A DNA stretch of 64,000 nucleotides, from assembly GCA_964446945.1 (NCBI GenBank), contig CAYUQO010000020.1, positions 15,217-79,216 of the forward strand. The letters are read 5' to 3'. The stretch is from CAIYRG01 sp964446945. Its GTDB lineage: Bacteria; Pseudomonadota; Alphaproteobacteria; Micropepsales; Micropepsaceae. The notes under the pieces are model-generated. The model did not search any database. It was not told the DNA's origin and saw only the letters and a list, made by a program, of their open reading frames with translations. Below, in pieces: positions 42,189-49,795 of the stretch (position 1 is the first letter of the stretch; each line of letters starts with the position of its first letter). Position numbers and translations under genes: made by a program.

Positions 42189-43901
42189 TCACGTACACAC
42201 CACATTCAGCAGTGCCTGCTGCCCCGCGGCAACCTTGTTCAGCGCGCGATCCAGCGCCTTCGGCAGGTCCGTGCCATCCACCACCTGCTCGCCATAACCG
42301 CCAACGGCCTCGATCGCCTTCTCATAGCGGGTGCCGGGATCGAAATAGGTCAGCGGTTCGCGGTTACTCTTCGCCGCATAACCATCGGGATAGACATCGC
42401 GGGTGTTTCGCCGCACCGCGTTCCACATCTCGTTGTTGTAAACCACGGTCAGCGTCGGCAGATTTTCCGCCTTGCCGACATAATGCGCCGGGATCGGATT
42501 GCCGAACATGTAGGATCCGTCGCCCACGGCGCAGATCACGAGCCTGTCCGGCACTGCGGTCTTCACGCCGAGCGACGTGCCGAGACTCCAGCCCAGCGCG
42601 CCTCCCTGCCCGAGCGAGTAAAACGTGCCCGGTTTGGTAAATTCCAGATAATCATTCGAGGTAAGCGCCTCTTTCAGCACAATCGCGTCTTCGCCTTTCA
42701 CGGCAGAGATGCAGTGATTGATCCATTGCTGACTGATGCGTTCCGAGTGCCGCACTTTTTCCAGCCGTCCGGCCAGTTGCTCATTGCGGCGTGATTTGCG
42801 CTGAGCCACCCGCTTGCGCCGCGCATCGACCCGCGCGGCGATGCTCTTTTCCCGCGTTGCCAGCGCTTCCTCCAGCATCGGCAGGGTCACACCGGGAAAT
42901 CCGGTGATCGCGAGATCGCATTTGAACCCGCGCAGCGGATAATTCTGAAAAATCGGATCGGCGCCGGCATGGATGATCTTGCAGTCCTCGCGGGGCGCTT
43001 TCCGTTTGGGAATCCACGGCACCTCGCAATCGAGCACCAGCACCAGATCGGCATCGTCCAGCGCATTCTCCGAATCGTCGCCGAGATTCATCGGATGCGC
43101 CGTCGGCAGACACATATACCGCGCCTTGCGCAGCGCCACCGGGATCGCAAAGCGCTCGGTCAGCGCCGCAAGTCTCGCAACGTCGCCTTCGTCGCGCCCC
43201 GACGTGTTGGTGACGATCACCGGATTTTCCGCCGCGGCGATCATCGCAGCCGCTGCGTCGATGGCATTTGCGTCGGGTGCAGGCGGCGACGGCGTCTGGT
43301 GCCGGCTCGGTGAATTGAAGCGGAAGTCGTCCACCGGCGCGGCCAGCACCTCACGCGGCAGAGTCATATAGACCGGACCCCGCGGCTCGCTCATCGCGAT
43401 GTTCAGCGCGCGGTCCACCGCCGATTCCAGCACGTGCCCGTTGGGCAGCTCGTAATCCCATTTGACGAATTCACGCACCATGGCGCGCTGGTCGCGCATC
43501 TCCTGCGGCCAGTGGATCTCGCCGCTGCGCTCGCCCGGAACTCCACCTTCCTCCGTGAACGGAGTACGTCCCGCCGTGAACAGCACCGGGATATTGCCGC
43601 GCCAGCCGTTCACCAGCCCGCAAATGGCATTGGCGGTGCCGACATTGACATGCACCATTACCGCCTGCGGCCGGCCGGTTTTCAGGTAATAGCCCTGCGC
43701 CATGTTGATGGCGACATTCTCATGCGGCACCGTCACCGGCTTCGGCACTCTGGTCCCGAATACCTGCGCCTTGGCATAGGCTTCGATGATCGGCGCGAAA
43801 TCGGTGCCGGCATTGGCGAACAGATATTCGATGCCGCGTTCGGCCAGCAGCGCGAGATAGGCGTCCGCCACGGTTCCGGAGGCAATGGATTTGATCGGCA
43901 T
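42189..43901 (-). CDS. Thiamine-diphosphate-dependent enzyme (acetolactate synthase-like)
   Basis: 570 aa with the three-domain ThDP layout. N-terminal pyrimidine domain with the catalytic Glu in VPHENVAINMAQGYYL, a middle domain (NPVIVTNTSGRDEGDVARLA), and the C-terminal domain with the Mg/ThDP motif GDGSYMFGNP followed by PTLTVVYNNEMW (GDG-x-NN). It may be a decarboxylase or carboligase of a 2-oxo acid; the substrate is unknown. ATG at 43901 starts 8 bp after the alpha/beta hydrolase stop; the frame upstream reads into that gene. Confidence 0.9.
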   Translation of the reverse strand: MPIKSIASGTVADAYLALLAERGIEYLFANAGTDFAPIIEAYAKAQVFGTRVPKPVTVPHENVAINMAQGYYLKTGRPQAVMVHVNVGTANAICGLVNGWRGNIPVLFTAGRTPFTEEGGVPGERSGEIHWPQEMRDQRAMVREFVKWDYELPNGHVLESAVDRALNIAMSEPRGPVYMTLPREVLAAPVDDFRFNSPSRHQTPSPPAPDANAIDAAAAMIAAAENPVIVTNTSGRDEGDVARLAALTERFAIPVALRKARYMCLPTAHPMNLGDDSENALDDADLVLVLDCEVPWIPKRKAPREDCKIIHAGADPIFQNYPLRGFKCDLAITGFPGVTLPMLEEALATREKSIAARVDARRKRVAQRKSRRNEQLAGRLEKVRHSERISQQWINHCISAVKGEDAIVLKEALTSNDYLEFTKPGTFYSLGQGGALGWSLGTSLGVKTAVPDRLVICAVGDGSYMFGNPIPAHYVGKAENLPTLTVVYNNEMWNAVRRNTRDVYPDGYAAKSNREPLTYFDPGTRYEKAIEAVGGYGEQVVDGTDLPKALDRALNKVAAGQQALLNVVCT

Positions 43902-43909
43902 CAGATTCC

Positions 43910-44773
43910 TCAGTTCTTTAAAAACGGCACCGCAAGCCGGATGAAGGCATCCGCGGCATCCCACGGCACCAGATGCTTGCAGCCATCGACAATATGAACC
44001 TGGAGCTGCGGATATTGGTCCTTCAGCATCGCCGCGCGGTCCGCGGCATGGGCGCGGTCATTACGCCCGAAGATCATCAGCAGCGGCACGCGCAGATCAA
44101 CGAGCCGCTGCCACAGCGGCGGCTTGCCGTCGGCTTTCGGCGGCGCCGCTTCCGCGGCCTCGGTGCGCGCGACAAAGGCGGCGAAATTCCGCCCGATACT
44201 CTGCGAATGGCGCAGCGCCAGTTCTTCCGGCGTGATCAGCTCCTGATGATAGAGATTCTCCTGCAACAGTTTGCGGGTGTCTTCGATCGTCGGCTCCGAT
44301 TGCGCCATGCGCCGTTCCAGCCGGCGCTGCGCTTCGCCGCCGCGGTCGCTCTTGCCGGTATCGATCGGCGGCAACAGACTCCCCGTGCCCAGCACCACGA
44401 CATGGCTGTAGCGATCCGGAGTCTCGAGTGCGAGCTGCACCGCCGGATTGCCCGCCTGCGAATGACCGACCAGCGCGACCTTCTTCAGCCCGAGCGCATC
44501 GGCGAATTTCGGCATGATCTTCTTGCGGTAGCCGGCCGAAACGTCTTGCGGCACATCCGACGAGCCAAATCCCGGCTGGTCGAAGGCAATGGCGCGGAAG
44601 CCCGCTTGCGCCAACGGCGGCAGATTGCGCCGGAACACATCGGCCGATGACCCCAGCGACGCGCCATGCAGCAGCAGCACAGCGGGGCCTTCGCCCTCCT
44701 CGATGTAGCGCAGCTTCAGCCCATCGACCGTGACAAACTTGTCCTGCACCTGCTGCGCCAACTGTGCACTCAT
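43910..44773 (-). CDS. Alpha/beta hydrolase
   Basis: 287 aa. Seen: LKLRYIEEGEGPAVLLLHGA (oxyanion loop), FDQPGFGSSDVPQ, the nucleophile elbow LVGHSQAGNPAVQLALE (S in G-x-S-x-G), Asp in MIFGRNDRAHAADR, and His in VDGCKHLVPWDA. The motif order is that of carbon-carbon hydrolases of meta-cleavage pathways (MhpC, BphD), and two extradiol-fold VOC genes follow upstream on the same strand, so a meta-cleavage-type role is a reasonable guess. It lies 4 bp after VOC copy 1. Confidence 0.88.
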   Translation of the reverse strand: MSAQLAQQVQDKFVTVDGLKLRYIEEGEGPAVLLLHGASLGSSADVFRRNLPPLAQAGFRAIAFDQPGFGSSDVPQDVSAGYRKKIMPKFADALGLKKVALVGHSQAGNPAVQLALETPDRYSHVVVLGTGSLLPPIDTGKSDRGGEAQRRLERRMAQSEPTIEDTRKLLQENLYHQELITPEELALRHSQSIGRNFAAFVARTEAAEAAPPKADGKPPLWQRLVDLRVPLLMIFGRNDRAHAADRAAMLKDQYPQLQVHIVDGCKHLVPWDAADAFIRLAVPFLKN

Positions 44774-44777
44774 GCGT

Positions 44778-45587
44778 CTACTCCTCGGTCACGTCGATCC
44801 AGTTGCCATCGGGATCGGACATCTGCCATTGGCCGCTGGCGCTGCCCGCAAACAATTCCCGCCGCGTTTCCGATTCGCCGCTGCCGCCCAGCGGCACCGG
44901 CGCGAGAAACGGATTCATCCCGGCGACTTCCGCGACATGCGTTTTGAATGCCGCGACATTCTCGACCCTGAAGCCAATATGATCCGGACCCGGACGTTTC
45001 ACCGACATTCCGGCGAAGATTCCCGGTGACCACGGCAGGATAGACAACGTCACCCGCCCGTCGCTCAGGTGCCAGCCCTCGCCGCCCCGGCTGTTCACCG
45101 GCTTCAGTCCGAAGACGTCGCTGTAGAATTCGGCGCAGACTTCGGCATTTGGCGTGCGGATCGCAAAGCGGTTGAGATAGCGGTCCTGCGCCCAGCCCTG
45201 TGCCGCGATGTCGGCATAAATCTCCTTGCGCGTGTCGCCCTTGCGCTGCGCGAGATCGAACACATTCCCATCCGGATCATGGCCGCTGAACGCCGCGAAC
45301 GGTCGCGCCGAAGGCCGCTGCACCACATTCGCTTTGGGAAATTTCTTCTGCATGCGCTCTTTCACCGGCGCGACTTCGTCCACCAGCATGCCGAAATGAT
45401 CGATCCCTTCGACATAACCATCGCGGCGCGGAATGATATTCAGCCCCGTATAACCGTCGCCGATGGTGATCGCCGCCGCGGGGCGGTTTCTGCTCGCCGG
45501 CTTCAGTCCGAACACCGCCTCGTAGAATTTGCCCAGGTTCGGATAGCGCGGGCTGATAATCGCCATATGATTGATTTTCACCGTCAT
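44778..45587 (-). CDS. Two-domain VOC family protein (extradiol dioxygenase-like), copy 1
   Basis: 269 aa with two vicinal-oxygen-chelate modules. Module 1 (1-120): INHMAIISPRYPNLGKFYEA, IDHFGMLVDEV, SGHDPDGNVFDLAQ. Module 2 (135-269): LNRFAIRTPNAEVCAEFYSD, GPDHIGFRVENV, MSDPDGNWIDVTEE. Metal-ligand candidates are the His of INHMA, IDHFG and PDHIG and the acidic end residues. Two-module VOC proteins of this size include extradiol ring-cleavage dioxygenases, but fosfomycin/glyoxalase types are possible. A tandem paralogue lies 147 bp upstream, separated by repeats G and D. Confidence 0.85.
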   Translation of the reverse strand: MTVKINHMAIISPRYPNLGKFYEAVFGLKPASRNRPAAAITIGDGYTGLNIIPRRDGYVEGIDHFGMLVDEVAPVKERMQKKFPKANVVQRPSARPFAAFSGHDPDGNVFDLAQRKGDTRKEIYADIAAQGWAQDRYLNRFAIRTPNAEVCAEFYSDVFGLKPVNSRGGEGWHLSDGRVTLSILPWSPGIFAGMSVKRPGPDHIGFRVENVAAFKTHVAEVAGMNPFLAPVPLGGSGESETRRELFAGSASGQWQMSDPDGNWIDVTEE

Positions 45588-45596
45588 GGCCGCATC

Positions 45597-45650
45597 CCTC
45601 GCGCGGAAATCGGCTCTGCCGATTTCTTCTTCGCGCTCGGGGACCTGAAG
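45597..45650. repeat. Family G stem-loop repeat (G1)
   Basis: CGCGCGGAAATCGG-CTCTG-CCGATTTC-TTCTTCGCGC: inner stem GAAATCGG/CCGATTTC within an outer CGCGC/GCGCG-type pair. A second copy at 61.52 kb has the inner stem GAAATTGC/GCAATTTC, changed on both sides so that pairing is kept. Confidence 0.75.
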
Positions 45651-45667
45651 CGGCGCTCAGACTTCCC

Positions 45668-45731
45668 CAATTTTCCTCCCCCGTTTACGGGGGAGGGTGG
45701 TCGAGCGCGCAGCGCGAGACGGAGGGGGGAC
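45668..45731. repeat. Family D palindromic element (D2)
   Basis: TTTTCCTCCCCCGTTTACGG, then GGGAGGGTGGTCGAGCGCGC and AGCGCGAGACGGAGGGGGG. Internal stem CGCGCTGC-like around GCGCGCAGCGCG. It lies between the two VOC paralogues. Confidence 0.8.
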
Positions 45732-45734
45732 TGC

Positions 45735-46544
45735 TCACTCATCGGAAATATCCAGCCAGTTCCCGTCCGGATCGGACATCTGCCATTTGCCGGTCGCGTG
45801 CCTGCGGAAGAAATCCCGCCGCACATCGGATTCCTTGCTGCCGCCGAGCGGCACCGGCGCGAGATAGGGATTCATCCCCGCCACTTCCGCGACATGCTGC
45901 TTGAACGCGTCAATATTTTCGACATGGAAACCCATGTGATCGGGACCGGGCCGTTTGATCGACATGCCTTCAAACACCGGAATCGACCACGGCAGGATCG
46001 CCAGCGTCATGCGCCCGTCGGTGAGATAATGTCCCGGCGCATCATTCTTGCGATTTACCGGCTGCAACTCGAACACGTCCGCATAGAACTCGGCGCAGGC
46101 TTCCGCATTCGGGGTACGGATCGCGAATTTGTTGAAGTAGCGCTCCTGCTGCCAACCGCTGTCGGCCTGCTGCTTGTACAGATCGACGCGCGTGTCGTTC
46201 TTCTTCTGCGCCAGATCGAACACATTGCCGTCCGGATCATGTCCGCTATAGGCGGCGAAGGGGCGCGTCGATGGCCGCTTCACGATATTCGCCTTCGGGT
46301 GCTTCTTCTGCATCCGGTCGAGCACGGTCTCGACGTCATCCACCACGATGCCGAAATGATCGATGCCGCCGACATAGCCGTCGCGCCGCGGGATAAGCTG
46401 CATCCCGACATAACCGTCCGAGCAGATCGGCGCATCGGTGACGCGGAAGGCGGAATATTTCAACCCGAACACCGCCTCATAGAATTTCGCCAGCATCTGG
46501 TACTGATGGCTGATGATCGCCGTATGATTGATCTGCGCAAACAT
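45735..46544 (-). CDS. Two-domain VOC family protein, copy 2
   Basis: 269 aa, clearly a duplicate of copy 1: MFAQINHTAIISHQYQMLAK, GIDHFGIVVDDVETVLDRMQ, SGHDPDGNVFDLAQKKNDTR, FNKFAIRTPNAEACAEFYAD, GPDHMGFHVENIDAFKQHVA, MSDPDGNWLDISDE. The two are colinear over the whole length. ATG at 46544 has the ribosome site GGAGGACGAG; the frame upstream of it is noise. Probably diverged in substrate after duplication (inference). Confidence 0.86.
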   Translation of the reverse strand: MFAQINHTAIISHQYQMLAKFYEAVFGLKYSAFRVTDAPICSDGYVGMQLIPRRDGYVGGIDHFGIVVDDVETVLDRMQKKHPKANIVKRPSTRPFAAYSGHDPDGNVFDLAQKKNDTRVDLYKQQADSGWQQERYFNKFAIRTPNAEACAEFYADVFELQPVNRKNDAPGHYLTDGRMTLAILPWSIPVFEGMSIKRPGPDHMGFHVENIDAFKQHVAEVAGMNPYLAPVPLGGSKESDVRRDFFRRHATGKWQMSDPDGNWLDISDE

Positions 46545-46569
46545 TCTCGTCCTCCACAAACCCCTTACC

Positions 46570-46727
46570 ACCCTCCCCTTGAGGGAGGGTCAAAACCGCG
46601 AAGCGGTTTTGGGGTGGGGACAAAGTGACTCTTGATTCACTTCCTGCGTCGGCAGATAGCCGTCGCCGTCCTCATCCCCACCCCGAAAAATGCACCGCAT
46701 TTTTCGACCCTCCCTCAAGGGGAGGGT
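46570..46727. repeat. Family A mosaic element M3, 22-bp terminal inverted repeats
   Basis: Left arm 46570-46591 (starts ACCCTCCCCTTGAGGGAGGG) and right arm 46706-46727 are perfect 22-bp inverted copies. Left inner stem AAAACCGC-GAA-GCGGTTTT (46592-46610), then GGGGTGGGG; right inner stem GAAAAATGC-ACC-GCATTTTTC (46685-46705), preceded by CCCCACCCC. The spacer between is not conserved with other copies. Confidence 0.88.
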
Positions 46728-46729
46728 AG

Positions 46730-47473
46730 TCACATCCCATCGCCCGCCGCGGCGATCCCGTTCAGATACAGTTCCCAGACCAGCAAATTCCGCCGGCACG
46801 CCTCCACCACCGCGTCTTCCATCCTGAGCTCGCCGGCATATTTCGCGATCGCCCGCCAGCCCATGTCGGAATGTTCAATATCCGCCTGCTCGTGCAAAGC
46901 AAAGAAATCGAGCTGTTCGGGCGTCAGATTGAACAGACGGCCCCAGCGCTCGCGCTCCAGCCCGAACCAGCCATGCTCGCGCATGATGCCGGTGCCATAG
47001 CCGGGCACATTGGCGCGTTCGGCGCAGGTACTGGCGACGATTCCCTCCAGCCAGTGCCGGTTTGCCATCAGTCCTTCCCACGCGGCCCAGGCGACCAGCG
47101 TAGAATCGAGCGGTTTGGCAGCGCGGATTTCCTCGATCGTCATGCCGATGGTGAGGCCGAGTTCTTCGAGAATCTGCCAGTGCGGCTTGCCATGGCCGTG
47201 GGCGTGGTCGGCAATGATCTCCTCGGCGCAGGCGCCGATGATCCGGAGCCGCGTGTCCCAGTCCGGGCAGTTCGTTGCGACCTTCAGCTTCAGCACCGAA
47301 TTGCGGTGGCGCGTGTTCTGGCGATGCTGCATGACGAATGCGCGCGCACGCCCCTTCGTCATTGGCTCATGGAAAAACCGCGTGCGGCGGCAGAACTCAT
47401 CCACCACCCGATCCAGCCGCCCCACCACACTCTCTGACATATCGACCCAAGGAATTCGGTAATCTGGCTTCAC
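46730..47473 (-). CDS. Iron-containing redox enzyme, PqqC / haem-oxygenase fold
   Basis: 247-residue helical protein of the TenA/PqqC-type superfamily: FFHEPMTKGRARAFVMQHRQ, RLRIIGACAEEIIADHAHGH, LVAWAAWEGLMANRHWLEGI, LDFFALHEQADIEHSDMGWR; the His/Glu pattern suggests a metal (di-iron) site. Its role is unknown, but small oxidases of this group release or modify metabolites. The GTG start at 47473 is formed by repeat M4 sequence; the in-frame ATG at 47440 (MSESVVGRL) is the alternative and avoids the repeat. It lies upstream of the VOC genes with M3 between. Confidence 0.8.
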   Translation of the reverse strand: MKPDYRIPWVDMSESVVGRLDRVVDEFCRRTRFFHEPMTKGRARAFVMQHRQNTRHRNSVLKLKVATNCPDWDTRLRIIGACAEEIIADHAHGHGKPHWQILEELGLTIGMTIEEIRAAKPLDSTLVAWAAWEGLMANRHWLEGIVASTCAERANVPGYGTGIMREHGWFGLERERWGRLFNLTPEQLDFFALHEQADIEHSDMGWRAIAKYAGELRMEDAVVEACRRNLLVWELYLNGIAAAGDGM

Positions 47474-47619
47474 CCTACCCTCCCGTCAGAGGAGGGTCAA
47501 AATGACCTACTCCCCACCCCGAAGCGGCTGATGCCGCTTCGCCTGCACGCGGCGCCAAGGCGCCGCGGCACATGCAAACAGATGGCGCGCAAGGCGCGCC
47601 GGGCCCTCAAGGGGAGGGT
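47474..47619. repeat. Family A mosaic element M4 with nested module N
   Basis: Left partial arm ACCCTACCCTCCCGTCAGAG, then CCCCACCCC and the right inner stem GAAGCGGC-TGAT-GCCGCTTC (47521-47540), module N at 47545-47600 (GCACGCGGCGC/GCGCCGCGGC, then GGCGCGC-AAG-GCGCGCC), and the right arm CCCTCAAGGGGAGGGT at 47604-47619. The arm contains the stop codon of the DUF559 gene. Confidence 0.82.
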
Positions 47620-47993
47620 GGTAAGTGGATTGCGTGCCAGATGGCCTCGAGAATGGAATTCAAGTCACGCTTTCCGGCGAAATTCGTGAACCTCAGTACA
47701 CGGAAGCCATTACCTTCTAACCACCGCGTGCGGGCGGTGTCATACGACAGTTGCCCGATTTCGGTGTGGTGTCCCCCGTCAAGTTCAATAATGAGTTTTG
47801 CTGACGCGCAATAAAAATCGGCAATATATGGGCCGATCGTTTGTTGTCGCCGAAAATGAACGCCGTCAAACCGCCGCGCTCGAAGTTCGGACCAGAATAT
47901 GCGCTCATGCTTGGTCATATCGCGCCGCAGGTCACGGGCGAATTTTGTCTTGAACGCTAGTCGTCGGGGGTTGTCCTGCGGGTGCCGCACCAT
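47607..47993 (-). CDS. DUF559 endonuclease-like protein, bracketed by family A arms
   Basis: 128 aa. The DUF559 (PD-(D/E)xK/Vsr-like nuclease fold) pattern is complete: MTKHERIFWSELRARRFDG, VHFRRQQTIGPYIADFYCAS, AKLIIELDGGHHTEIGQLSY, DTARTRWLEGNGFRVLRFTN, with Glu, Asp and the E-L-D-G site all present, so activity is plausible. The TGA stop is the TGA of the arm CCCTCCCCTTGAGGG, so the last residues (LPPSP) are repeat-encoded; the ATG at 47993 is about 10 bp from the inward-facing arm S1. This placement suggests that nuclease and repeats belong together (inference). Confidence 0.88.
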   Translation of the reverse strand: MVRHPQDNPRRLAFKTKFARDLRRDMTKHERIFWSELRARRFDGVHFRRQQTIGPYIADFYCASAKLIIELDGGHHTEIGQLSYDTARTRWLEGNGFRVLRFTNFAGKRDLNSILEAIWHAIHLPPSP

Positions 47994-48003
47994 TCCTTAC
48001 TAC

Positions 48004-48050
48004 CTGCCCTTGAGGGAGGGTCAAAATCCCAAAGGGATTTTGGGGTGGGG
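48004..48050. repeat. Family A single arm S1
   Basis: TGCCCTTGAGGGAGGGTC, stem AAAATCCC-AAA-GGGATTTT (48023-48041), then GGGGTGGGG. It is in inverse orientation to the M4 right arm, so the two arms face the DUF559 gene from both sides. Confidence 0.85.
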
Positions 48051-48098
48051 ACCGACTAAGATCAGCTGCACAAACAATCGCCCGGAATTGAGAACGTC

Positions 48099-49106
48099 AT
48101 GCGCCGCAATCCGAACATTCCTGCCGGCACAGTTCACCGGCTCTCCATCGACAGCCACGTGCTGCGTGGCAATCTGCTCGGCGACAATCCGGTCCGCGAC
48201 ATCCACGTCTATGTGCCGCACGGCCATGACGGCAAAAACCTGCCGCTGCTGGTCGACCTCGTCGGTTTCACCGCGGGCGGTCCGGCGCACACCAACTGGC
48301 GCAATTTCACGGAAAACATTCCCGAACAGGCCGACCGGCTCATCGCGTCCGGCGAGATGCCGCCGGCGCTGATTGCCTTTCCCGATTGCTTCACGAAGCT
48401 CGGCGGAAATCAGTACATCAACAGCGCCGGCATGGGGCGCTGGGACGATTTCCTGCTCCACGAAGCTGTGCCCTTTGTCGAACAGCGCTTTTCCTGCGGC
48501 GGCGCCGGAAAGCGCGGTGTGTTCGGCAAGAGCTCAGGCGGCTATGGCGCCATGATTCACGCCTTGCTGCATCCCGATTTCTGGGCGGGTGCTGCCTGCC
48601 ATTCCGGCGATATGGGTTTTCCGTTGATGTACATACCGGAATTCCCCGCCGTGCTGCGGGCGATTGCAAAACACGACAACAGCATCCAGGGCTGGCTGGA
48701 GAGCTTTTACGCCAAACGCAAGGTGAAGGACGAAGACATCCATGTCCTGATGATGTTTGCCCAATGCGCGAGCTTCGATCCCGATCCGAAAAGCTTCATG
48801 GGACTGAGGCTGCCGGTCGATATCGCGACCTGCGAATTCATCCCGGAACGCTGGAACAACTGGCTGGCCTGGGATCCGCTGACCCTGGTGGAAAGCCGCA
48901 GCCAGGGCCTGAAGCAGATGAAGCTGCTGTTCATCGATTGCGGCGATATCGACCAGTACAATCTGGTCTACGGCGCCCGCCGGATGCACCGCGCACTGAC
49001 CCGGCTGGGTGTGGCGCATATCTACGAGGAATTCCCCGACAACCATTCCGGCATCGATTACCGGATGGACCGCAGCCTCCCCCTCCTCGCCAAGGCGCTC
49101 GCGTAA
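48099..49106 (+). CDS. Esterase D/enterochelin-esterase-type alpha/beta hydrolase
   Basis: 335 aa. Seen: VRDIHVYVPHGHDGKNLPLL, VDLVGFTAGGPAHTNW, PPALIAFPDCFTKLGGNQYI, the nucleophile elbow GVFGKSSGGYGAMIHALLHP (G-x-S-x-G), acid segment MKLLFIDCGDIDQYNLVYGA and His in YEEFPDNHSGIDYRMD. The family contains carboxylesterases such as FrmB-like and Fes-like; the substrate is unknown. Cytosolic by lack of a signal peptide. ATG at 48099 is 47 bp after arm S1. Repeat B3 begins 9 bp after the stop. Confidence 0.87.
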   Translation: MRRNPNIPAGTVHRLSIDSHVLRGNLLGDNPVRDIHVYVPHGHDGKNLPLLVDLVGFTAGGPAHTNWRNFTENIPEQADRLIASGEMPPALIAFPDCFTKLGGNQYINSAGMGRWDDFLLHEAVPFVEQRFSCGGAGKRGVFGKSSGGYGAMIHALLHPDFWAGAACHSGDMGFPLMYIPEFPAVLRAIAKHDNSIQGWLESFYAKRKVKDEDIHVLMMFAQCASFDPDPKSFMGLRLPVDIATCEFIPERWNNWLAWDPLTLVESRSQGLKQMKLLFIDCGDIDQYNLVYGARRMHRALTRLGVAHIYEEFPDNHSGIDYRMDRSLPLLAKALA

Positions 49107-49114
49107 AAAAAACC

Positions 49115-49326
49115 GTGTCATTCCCGGCGAGGATCGCGAAGCGATGCGAGGGAAAGCCCGGCGCGCCTTGCGCGCCTAACTTTTAGTCTTGCCGCGGCGC
49201 ATGGCGCCGCGTGCGGGCATCCGCGCCGCGTCGGCCGCGCGAAGAAATCCCTTTGGCGCGCAGACGCGCGCCTGATGGATCCTCTTCCCTCGCTGCAGCT
49301 CCGCTGCAGCTCGCCGAGGATGACAC
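49115..49326. repeat. Family B MITE-like element with nested module N (B3)
   Basis: 212 bp. Terminal inverted repeats GTGTCAT (49115-49121) and ATGACAC (49320-49326), extended imperfectly to about 15 bp (TGTCATTCCCGGCGA versus TGTCATCCTCGGCGA). Module N lies at 49160-49214 (GGCGCGC-CTT-GCGCGCC, then GCCGCGGCGC-ATG-GCGCCGCG). Confidence 0.84.
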
Positions 49327-49562
49327 TGCTGCTGATGTCCGCGGCCGTACATGGCACAACTCTTGCGTGATTCAGGGTTGAATCACCCGCTGCACCAACC
49401 CCTATCAAAGCGCACAATTTAAGGTTAATATTTGGTTACTATCTCAGCGTGCAGCGGGTTTGCGACTTGATGTTGCGGTGCAAAATAGTTATTTGTGCAC
49501 TGCACAATAGAAATGTTGTGGATGAAGTGCAGCCTTGCCGCTGATCAGGAAAGGATTTCGCC
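49327..49562 (+). promoter_or_regulatory. Leader of the small-protein pair with 15-bp palindrome
   Basis: AT-richer stretch without a gene. It contains the perfect palindrome TTGTGCA-C-TGCACAA at 49493-49507 and a second TTGC-GGT-GCAA at about 49483-49493, spaced like tandem operators. The TGC-rich pattern recalls sites of PhaR-type regulators upstream of phasin genes in this class, but I cannot verify that. No strong -35/-10 was fixed. Confidence 0.5.
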
Positions 49563-49757
49563 ATGCCGGAATTATCGCGAGAGGACGCCGAGCGGCATAT
49601 CAGGCAGCTGGAGGCGCGCATGGCCCGTCAGCATGGGCTGGCGGCCGAGCTGACGCGTCAGGGATATAAGGGCGCGGCAGCCCAGGCCATGCTTCTCGCC
49701 GCCGCGCTCCAGACTCGGCTCGACCGCACCGCGGCCGTTCGTAACGGGACGCCCTGA
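49563..49757 (+). CDS. Small helical protein, first of a pair
   Basis: 64 aa, soluble and almost wholly helical: MPELSREDAERHIRQLEARM, AAELTRQGYKGAAAQAMLLA. It has an acceptable ribosome site (GGAAAGGATT). Short proteins of this kind are scattered in rhizobial genomes without function. The next gene has a similar helical make-up, and the two may form a pair. Nothing links them to a known toxin-antitoxin family. Confidence 0.65.
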   Translation: MPELSREDAERHIRQLEARMARQHGLAAELTRQGYKGAAAQAMLLAAALQTRLDRTAAVRNGTP

Positions 49758-49795
49758 ACGCGGGAAACCTGCGCGGGCGATCACGTTATCCCGGA

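Noticed and set aside
45069..46628. 519-codon plus-strand frame across both VOC genes and the repeats between them
   Set aside because: The frame stays open by chance in duplicated sequence; no domain or ribosome site.
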